Assembly: GCA_016288355.1 (NCBI GenBank)
Contig: JAEEYY010000016.1
Coordinates: 1 to 6,228, forward strand
Direction: 5' to 3'
Origin: Synergistes sp.
GTDB taxonomy: Bacteria > Synergistota > Synergistia > Synergistales > Synergistaceae
Length of the DNA: 6,228 bases
Made by a program: the position numbers and the translations under genes
Shown here: positions 1 through 4,892 of the stretch, piece by piece
How positions within the stretch are numbered: the stretch's first letter is position 1
Layout: each line of letters begins with the position of its first letter
The notes under the pieces: generated by a model
Seen by the model: the letters and a program-made list of their open reading frames with translations, nothing else
Database searches by the model: none
What the model was told of the DNA's origin: nothing

Positions 1-254
1 AAAATCCCGTCTATCTTGCGATTCTGCTGCTGCTCTTCGGAGGTATACCTGTAATCGATACCCTTGTTGCTATGACAAGGCGCGTTATTCACGGGAAATC
101 CCCGTTTGAGCCTGACAGAGGGCACCTGCACCACAAACTGCAGGATCACGGACTGCCTAAATCTGCGGCGCTTGCAGTCATGGGCGTGGCTCACGCAATT
201 ATACTGGCGGCCGGCGTGCGCCTGCTGGGTCTGCCTTTTTTTAACATTTTCTGA
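1..254 (+). CDS. WecA/TagO-family polyprenyl-phosphate sugar-1-phosphate transferase, C-terminal fragment (5' end outside window)
   Basis: The first full codon is at position 3, leaving 83 residues before the TGA at 252-254. The fragment opens inside a membrane helix (about residues 4-17, YLAILLLLFGGIP). Next comes IDT (18-20) and a basic cytoplasmic loop with the family hallmark PDRGHLHHKL (37-46, HxHH at 41-44). One more hydrophobic helix (about 53-73) leads to a short tail ending FFNIF. In WecA and TagO this HxHH loop marks enzymes that move GlcNAc-1-phosphate (or a similar sugar phosphate) from a UDP-sugar to undecaprenyl phosphate at the inner face of the membrane. MraY has a different loop. 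The Asp-rich catalytic motifs lie upstream and are not visible, so the exact sugar cannot be called. The neighbouring epimerase fits a UDP-GlcNAc/UDP-ManNAc polymer pathway. The tail after HxHH looks short for the family. Confidence 0.88.
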   Translation, partial: NPVYLAILLLLFGGIPVIDTLVAMTRRVIHGKSPFEPDRGHLHHKLQDHGLPKSAALAVMGVAHAIILAAGVRLLGLPFFNIF

Positions 255-257
255 GCT

Positions 258-263
258 GGAGGA
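258..263 (+). promoter_or_regulatory. Shine-Dalgarno (GGAGGA) that sets the wecB start
   Basis: GGAGGA sits 7 bases before the ATG at 271. The epimerase frame is open much further upstream, with an in-frame ATG at 106. That stretch overlaps the transferase gene in another frame and encodes no family sequence. The site, together with the family-like N-terminus MEKKRVICVVGTRPE, fixes the start at 271. Confidence 0.85.
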
Positions 264-270
264 AGCAGCA

Positions 271-1398
271 ATGGAGAAAAAAAGAGTTATATGCGTCGTA
301 GGAACCAGACCGGAAGCCATCAAGATGGCCCCGGTGGTCATGGCTCTTGCCGACGATGCTTCTTTTGACGTGCGCATACTTGCGACCGGTCAGCATGCTG
401 CAATGCTTGATCAGGTGCTCGATTTCTTCGGACTTTCGGCTGACAGAAATCTTAGTATAATGAAAGAGCGCCAGTCTCTCGATCATATAACGTCTTCAGT
501 ACTGACAGGAGCCGGACAGTATTTTGACGATACGCAGCCGGCAGCCGTTCTCGTGCACGGAGATACCTCCACGACATTCGCAGCAGGCCTTGCGGCATTT
601 TACCGGGGCATTCCCGTAGGGCATGTAGAGGCCGGACTACGCAGCGGCAATATGCGCCTGCCTTTCCCCGAGGAGATGAACAGGGTCCTTGTGGACAAGA
701 TAATAACCTGGGGCTTTGCGCCCACGAAACTTGCCGCCGACAATCTTATAAAAGACGGTATCCCGGAAAGCGCAGTAAGCATAACGGGCAATACCGTGAT
801 AGACGCTCTCTTCTATACGATATCAAAACGCACCGTCCCGGAATGCAGCGAGCTTTCGGCGCTGCCTGAGAACGCACGTTTTCTTCTTGTTACCGCACAC
901 CGCCGCGAGTCCTGGGGAAAGCCGCTTGAAGGGATATGCGAAGCCCTCACGGAGATCTTAAACGCGCACCCGGATATTTGGATGGTCATCCCGATGCACA
1001 AAAATCCGGCCGTCAGAGAGATAATCAGAAAACATCTCCAGGGACACGCGCGTGTCATCCTGTGCGATCCTCTTGATTATCCGGATTTTATATGGGCCAT
1101 GAACGCGTCGGAATTTATTCTGAGCGACAGCGGCGGCGTCCAGGAGGAGGCTTCCGCTATAAAGAAGCCTGTTCTGATACTGCGGGATGTCACGGAGCGC
1201 CCGGAGGCGGTGGAACATGGAAGCGGCATCCTTGTCGGAGTGAATAAGGAAAAGATCCTTTCCGCTGCGCTCAGACTGCTCGGCAGTCCCGAAGCGATAG
1301 AAGCCGTAAGGAAAAAATGCGAGGAGCAGCCGTTCGGAGACGGAACAGCTTCTGTGAGGATAGTCAAAACATTAAAAGAAAGCCTTCTTGGCCGGTAG
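271..1398 (+). CDS. wecB: UDP-N-acetylglucosamine 2-epimerase, non-hydrolysing
   Basis: This 375-residue cytoplasmic enzyme interconverts UDP-GlcNAc and UDP-ManNAc, the activated sugar for teichoic-acid linkage units, enterobacterial-common-antigen-like chains or capsules. The length is normal for the family. The GT-B-type fold signatures appear in order: GTRPEAIKMAPV (11-22), HGDTST (96-101), GHVEAGLRS (117-125), PEEMNR (133-138), GNTVIDAL (173-180), TAHRRES (208-214), DSGGVQEEA (286-294) and LRDVTERPEA (304-313). By alignment from memory, the functional residues of E. coli WecB (Lys15, Asp95, Glu117, Glu131, His213) correspond to K18, D98, E120, E134 and H210, so the enzyme should be active. 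The start is ATG 271, behind GGAGGA. It begins 16 bases after the WecA/TagO-type gene and stops 18 bases before murA. Both it and MurA use UDP-GlcNAc. The symbol mnaA is equally valid, and the polymer it serves is unknown. Confidence 0.95.
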   Translation: MEKKRVICVVGTRPEAIKMAPVVMALADDASFDVRILATGQHAAMLDQVLDFFGLSADRNLSIMKERQSLDHITSSVLTGAGQYFDDTQPAAVLVHGDTSTTFAAGLAAFYRGIPVGHVEAGLRSGNMRLPFPEEMNRVLVDKIITWGFAPTKLAADNLIKDGIPESAVSITGNTVIDALFYTISKRTVPECSELSALPENARFLLVTAHRRESWGKPLEGICEALTEILNAHPDIWMVIPMHKNPAVREIIRKHLQGHARVILCDPLDYPDFIWAMNASEFILSDSGGVQEEASAIKKPVLILRDVTERPEAVEHGSGILVGVNKEKILSAALRLLGSPEAIEAVRKKCEEQPFGDGTASVRIVKTLKESLLGR

Positions 1399-1416
1399 CT
1401 GAAGGAAAAACCCGCG

Positions 1417-2682
1417 ATGGATACAATGCCTGAAAAAATGATAATAAGGGGAGGCACAAAGCTGCACGGCACCGTGGACGTACAGGGATCGAAAAATGCA
1501 GCCCTGCCTGTAATGGCTGCCTCCATACTTCTGAAAGACGGCACACTTTCGCTGGAAGGGGTGCCGGATCTGCACGATATACGCACGATGTGCGACCTTC
1601 TCTCAGATCTTGGGGCTTCGGTCGTATTTAACGGCCACAGCATGAAGATCGACGTCCCCGATAAGCTCAAGACGGATACGCCTGTCGAGCTTGTCCGCAA
1701 GATGAGGGCTTCTTCTCTTGTACTCGGCCCGCTGGTCGCACGCTGCGGCCGTGCCCATCTGCCGCTGCCCGGCGGATGTGTTTTAGGAAGCAGGCCGCTC
1801 GATTTTCATCTTAAAGGGCTGGCAAAGATGGGCGCAGATATAGAGCTTAGATCCGGTGCCGTGGAAGCGGCTGCCGGCCGCCTGAAGGGCGCTACTATCA
1901 CGCTGGATTATCCGTCAGTCGGCGCTACCGAAAACCTGATGATGGCAGCTGCGCTTGCGGAAGGAACGACCTTTATAGAAAACGCGGCGAAAGAACCTGA
2001 AATAGTAAACCTTGCAGAGATACTCAGGCTGATGGGTTCACCGGTAAGGGGCGACGGAACTGAGACTATCCGCATAAGCGGCGTGCCTTCCCTTCATTCC
2101 GCGACAGGAGAGATAATACCTGACCGCATCGAGGCGGCGACTTACCTGATCGCAGGCGTCATCACGAGAGGCGCAGTCACCGTAAAGGGAATTTCTGCCG
2201 GCTTTATGGAGGCTATACTGAACAAACTTGAAGAGGCAGGGGCGGCGATCGATATTTTCGGAGACGAGATAACCGCCAAGTCTGACGGCCCGCTTAAAGG
2301 CATTACAGTTAAAACATTGCCTTATCCCGGGTTCCCGACAGACGTCCAGCCTCAGATGATGGCCGCGCTTACGCTTGCGTCCGGGACGAGCGTTATACAT
2401 GAAAGCGTGTTTGATTCCCGTCTTTTGCATATAAACGAATTTAAAAAGATGGGCGCAAAGATCGAAGTGCAGGATAATGTGGCTATAATTACCGGCGTAC
2501 CGGCTCTTGCCGGGGCGGAGGTCTGCTCTTCAAACCTGCGCGCGGGCGCCGCACTTATACTTCTTGCCCTTGCCGCCGACGGAGAGAGCACCGTATGCGA
2601 TCTGCATCATGTATGGCGCGGCTATGAAGGGCTCATTGAAAAGCTGCGCTCGCTGGGCGCGGAGATATCATATCAGGGCTAA
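1417..2682 (+). CDS. murA: UDP-N-acetylglucosamine 1-carboxyvinyltransferase (MurA)
   Basis: MurA performs the first committed step of peptidoglycan synthesis in the cytoplasm, adding enolpyruvate from PEP to UDP-GlcNAc. The 421 residues match the family length and cover both inside-out alpha/beta barrel domains. K26-N27 in QGSKNAALPV correspond to E. coli Lys22-Asn23. MRAS (96-99) carries the R91 equivalent (R97). The PEP loop PGGCVLGSRPLDFHL (118-132) holds catalytic C121, the residue fosfomycin alkylates, and R126. FPTDVQPQ (306-313) supplies D309, the E. coli D305 equivalent. R335, R375 (NLRA) and R401 (WRGYE) match R331, R371 and R397. The cysteine predicts intrinsic fosfomycin sensitivity at the target. 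The usual Asp before the last Arg is Trp here (W400). The start is ATG 1417, ten bases after AAGGA at 1402-1406; the in-frame ATG at 1426 is too far from it. Confidence 0.97.
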   Translation: MDTMPEKMIIRGGTKLHGTVDVQGSKNAALPVMAASILLKDGTLSLEGVPDLHDIRTMCDLLSDLGASVVFNGHSMKIDVPDKLKTDTPVELVRKMRASSLVLGPLVARCGRAHLPLPGGCVLGSRPLDFHLKGLAKMGADIELRSGAVEAAAGRLKGATITLDYPSVGATENLMMAAALAEGTTFIENAAKEPEIVNLAEILRLMGSPVRGDGTETIRISGVPSLHSATGEIIPDRIEAATYLIAGVITRGAVTVKGISAGFMEAILNKLEEAGAAIDIFGDEITAKSDGPLKGITVKTLPYPGFPTDVQPQMMAALTLASGTSVIHESVFDSRLLHINEFKKMGAKIEVQDNVAIITGVPALAGAEVCSSNLRAGAALILLALAADGESTVCDLHHVWRGYEGLIEKLRSLGAEISYQG

Positions 2683-2697
2683 CGGTAAAAATAAGAT

Positions 2698-3531
2698 ATG
2701 ATGGCAAAGAATGTCAGCGGCGGGATAACCACATCGGCATTTGTAGGGGCGGCCGGCACAGGCAAGAGCCAGCGCGCCCAGCTGGTCGCGTCGCTGCTTG
2801 ACGCCGATTATATAATCGACGACGGGCTTGTGATATATAAGGGAAGCATAGTATGCGGAAAAAGCGCAAAATCGGAAAGAAACCAGGTAAGCGCTATCAG
2901 AAGGGCCCTTTTCCAGTTTGAGGATCACCGCCGCGAAGTGATATCGTTTTTCAGTTCCGCAGCTCCGGCCCGCGTGATGGTAATTGCCACCTCCGACGAT
3001 ATGGCGCTGAAAATATTAAGGCGTCTCGGACTGCCCGCGCCTTCCCAGGTGGTCCATATAGAAGATGTCGCCACTCCCGAAGAGATACTGAAAGCCCGAA
3101 ACGAACGCTTTAACAAAGGGCAGCATGTAATACCCGTATCGCATGTCCTCGTACGGAAAAATTTTGCCGGCAAGCTCGTGGGGCAGCTGAGGGTCTTTTG
3201 GAAATCCAAAGACAAACGCGAGGGGGAAAAGACCATAGTACGCCCGCCGTTCAGCTTTTACGGCGATGTCCATATCGAACCGGAGGCAATAGAAGAGCTT
3301 GTATCTTTCGTAACCGGCAGAACGGCCCAGATAGCCAATGTAAACGAAGTAAGCGTGAAGCCGGATGAAGATGCACTGCATATCGAAGTAAAGATAGCGG
3401 CGACGCTTGGAGATAAAAAACTGATAGAAGTAGCGTCTCTGCTGAAAAACCGCATAGCAACAAGCCTGCGCTATTTTACAGGCCTTGACGTCAGGAGCGT
3501 CGATGTGATAATTGCGGAGGTACGGGTATGA
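2698..3531 (+). CDS. P-loop NTPase with C-terminal Asp23/Gls24-like domain, function unknown
   Basis: This 277-residue, apparently soluble protein has two parts. The N-terminal region carries a Walker A motif, GAAGTGKS (17-24). It is followed by a distinctive block, DYIIDDGLVIYKGSIVCGK (37-55) running on to SAKSE (56-60). A hydrophobic strand ending in acidic residues (VMVIATSDD, 93-101) is one candidate Walker B; IIDD (39-42) is another. A link rich in basic residues (about 152-182) leads to a C-terminal region (about 186-277) with the Asp23/Gls24 pattern: GDVHIEPEAIEELV, then LHIEVKIA, then an amphipathic helix and TGLDVRSVDVIIAEVRV. Asp23-family domains act in Gram-positive envelope stress and membrane anchoring, so an envelope-linked ATPase is plausible but unproven. 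ATG at 2698 or 2701 are both possible; in-frame stops at 2686 and 2692 exclude anything earlier, and no good Shine-Dalgarno is visible. The end overlaps the next gene by 4 bases. Confidence 0.8.
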   Translation: MMAKNVSGGITTSAFVGAAGTGKSQRAQLVASLLDADYIIDDGLVIYKGSIVCGKSAKSERNQVSAIRRALFQFEDHRREVISFFSSAAPARVMVIATSDDMALKILRRLGLPAPSQVVHIEDVATPEEILKARNERFNKGQHVIPVSHVLVRKNFAGKLVGQLRVFWKSKDKREGEKTIVRPPFSFYGDVHIEPEAIEELVSFVTGRTAQIANVNEVSVKPDEDALHIEVKIAATLGDKKLIEVASLLKNRIATSLRYFTGLDVRSVDVIIAEVRV

Positions 3532-4202
3532 GCGAGGAAAGAAGACTGCTGTTCAGACTCTCCGGGGAAGAAAGAGCGGCATGCAAAAAAATACTTTGGG
3601 AAAAAGCACGGGCCGAAGCAATGGAGTGCCGTGCATGTCCGCTTGCGGCCACGCGCACGAAGGTAGTATTCGGAGACGGCGATCCCGACTCTAAACTGCT
3701 TTTCATCGGAGAGGGCCCCGGCGCGGATGAAGACGCGCAGGGTCTGCCTTTTGTCGGCAGGGCGGGGCAGCTTCTGACTCAGATACTTAATGCGGCAGGC
3801 ATAGACCGCAGCGAAGTCTACATAACAAATATAGTAAAATGCCGCCCGCCGGATAACCGTGTGCCGGCTCCTCAGGAGACGGTCCTCTGCGATAAACATC
3901 TTCAGACTCAGATAATGCTTATGGATCCGCTGCTTATCGTGCTGCTCGGCAATACTCCGATGCGCTGGATACTGCAGACCAACGAAGGCATAAGCAAACT
4001 GCGAGGCCGATGGTTCGAATGGCGGGGGATAGCCGTTATGCCGATGTTTCATCCGAGTTATCTGCTGCGCAATCAAAGCAGGACAAAAGGAAGCCCGAAA
4101 GATCTTACATGGATGGATATACAAGAGGTAAAGCGCCGCTGGGACGAGGTAAAGGCGACAGGGAGCCTTGGAGAGGACATATTCGGAGCAGGAGGGCAAT
4201 AA
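3528..4202 (+). CDS. udg: Uracil-DNA glycosylase, family 4 (4Fe-4S type)
   Basis: The enzyme removes uracil, from cytosine deamination or dUTP misincorporation, to start base-excision repair. The protein has 224 residues. Four cysteines C34, C37, C105 and C121 have spacings of 3, 68 and 16 residues, matching the iron-sulfur ligands of Thermus family 4 UDG (13, 16, 83, 99 as I recall them). Motif 1 is GEGPGADED (61-69), followed by FVGRAGQLL (75-83), ITNIVKCRPPDNR (99-111) and the second active-site motif HPSYLLR (175-181). About 20 extra N-terminal residues precede the first cysteine relative to Thermus. The start is ATG 3528, seven bases after GGAGG (3516-3520), within an ATGA overlap with the NTPase gene, so the two are probably translationally coupled. 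Homologues are sometimes labelled phage SPO1 DNA-polymerase-related. It is the only DNA-repair gene in an otherwise envelope-related cluster. Confidence 0.93.
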   Translation: MSEERRLLFRLSGEERAACKKILWEKARAEAMECRACPLAATRTKVVFGDGDPDSKLLFIGEGPGADEDAQGLPFVGRAGQLLTQILNAAGIDRSEVYITNIVKCRPPDNRVPAPQETVLCDKHLQTQIMLMDPLLIVLLGNTPMRWILQTNEGISKLRGRWFEWRGIAVMPMFHPSYLLRNQSRTKGSPKDLTWMDIQEVKRRWDEVKATGSLGEDIFGAGGQ

Positions 4203-4892
4203 ATGCCGGCCGACAAGATAAAGCACGTTGCGATAATAATGGACGGTAACGGGCGCTGGGCCAAAGAAAAGCACCTGCCGCGCGTAATGGGACATCATGC
4301 GGGTGCACGTGCAGTCGAGCGTGTGATGCGCGCGGCGAAGGATCTCGGCATTCCCTATATCTCTCTTTATGCTTTCTCCACAGAGAACTGGAAGCGGGCA
4401 CAGAGTGAAGTAAAGGGGCTCATGGGGCTCTTCCGCTATTATATGCGCGCCAAATTGTCTGAGCTCTGCAAGGAAAACTGCCGTGTGCGCTTTGCAGGGA
4501 ACATTGCGGCGCTGCCGCAGGATATAGCTGAAATACTGCATGAGGTCGAAGAGAAGACCAGGATATACAACGAACGCAATCTTATCATCTGCTTCAATTA
4601 CGGGGGGCGTCAGGAGATACTTGACGCTGTCAACAAAATAATTGCTCAGGGGACAAAGACCCCCGTGACTGCGGAAATATTCCGGCGCAGCCTTTACCTT
4701 CCCGACGTGCCGGATCCGGATCTTATAATCCGCACCAGCGGAGAGATGCGCCTAAGCAATTTCTGGCTCTGGCAGAGCTCCTACAGCGAATATTACTTTA
4801 CACGGCAGTACTGGCCGGACTTCGATAAAGACAGCCTGGAAGAAGCTGTCCGCAATTATTATGAGAGGGAGCGACGGTATGGAAAAGCTTAA
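4203..4892 (+). CDS. uppS: Undecaprenyl diphosphate synthase (cis-prenyltransferase)
   Basis: UppS condenses isopentenyl diphosphate onto farnesyl diphosphate in cis to make C55-PP, precursor of the lipid carrier used by MraY and WecA/TagO enzymes. The 229 residues are slightly short of the usual 240-255 but complete. Visible motifs are HVAIIMDGNGRWAK (8-21) with catalytic D14, the E. coli Asp26 equivalent; GHHAG (30-34) with H31; FSTENW (58-63); NYGGR (132-136); and the IPP-binding block DLIIRTSGEMRLSNF (173-187) with R177 and R183, followed by YSEYYF (194-199) with E196. Two common residues differ: M182 replaces the usual Gln of GEQR, and W188 replaces a Leu. The ATG directly follows the stop of the glycosylase gene, six bases after GGAGGG (4191-4196). 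The 3' end overlaps cdsA. The uppS-cdsA-dxr order is common in bacteria. Confidence 0.96.
   Translation: MPADKIKHVAIIMDGNGRWAKEKHLPRVMGHHAGARAVERVMRAAKDLGIPYISLYAFSTENWKRAQSEVKGLMGLFRYYMRAKLSELCKENCRVRFAGNIAALPQDIAEILHEVEEKTRIYNERNLIICFNYGGRQEILDAVNKIIAQGTKTPVTAEIFRRSLYLPDVPDPDLIIRTSGEMRLSNFWLWQSSYSEYYFTRQYWPDFDKDSLEEAVRNYYERERRYGKA
4865..4871 (+). promoter_or_regulatory. Shine-Dalgarno (GAGGGAG) inside the end of uppS that sets the cdsA start
   Basis: The purine run GAGGGAG ends 7 bases before the ATG at 4879. An in-frame ATG at 4861 would add six residues (MRGSDG) but has only pyrimidine-rich sequence upstream (GCTGTCCGCAATTATT) and would place this site inside the gene. The start at 4879 is therefore preferred, giving a 14-base overlap with uppS. 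Confidence 0.8.

Noticed and set aside
236..242. Run of seven T after GC-rich sequence, possible terminator between the transferase and wecB
   Set aside because: The T-run encodes part of PFFN, still inside the gene. Only a 4-bp GGCG/CGCC pairing lies upstream, too small and not adjacent.
106..270. N-terminal extension of WecB from an upstream ATG at 106
   Set aside because: The extra 55 residues overlap the WecA/TagO-type gene out of frame and resemble no family sequence. GGAGGA before ATG 271 marks the real start.
1077..1700. Antisense open frame of 207 codons across the wecB-murA junction
   Set aside because: It is Ser/Arg/Pro-rich low-information translation opposite conserved coding sequence in both genes, with no family motif.
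2636..2702. Possible internal promoter before the NTPase gene (TTGAAA at 2636, TATCAT at 2666, TATGAT at 2697)
   Set aside because: The spacer from TTGAAA to TATCAT is 24 bases, and TATGAT has no -35-like hexamer at the right distance. The TATGAT also overlaps the start codon.
2901..2910. Palindrome AAGGGCCCTT
   Set aside because: It is short, has no loop, lies inside the NTPase gene, and no second copy was noticed. It is expected by chance.
3528..4202. Phage origin of the glycosylase gene, given the SPO1 DNA-polymerase-like label often attached to this family
   Set aside because: Codon use matches the neighbours, the gene is tightly fitted between them, and no other phage feature is present. 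The label is historical.
3471..4541. Long antisense open frame (356 codons) opposite udg and uppS
   Set aside because: It lies opposite two genes with full catalytic motifs, has no Shine-Dalgarno, and its translation is rich in Arg, His, Cys and Tyr with no recognisable domain. It is a by-product of codon bias on the + strand.
4710..4719. Palindrome CCGGATCCGG in uppS
   Set aside because: It encodes the conserved PDPDLI stretch. A single 10-base palindrome in coding sequence needs no special explanation.
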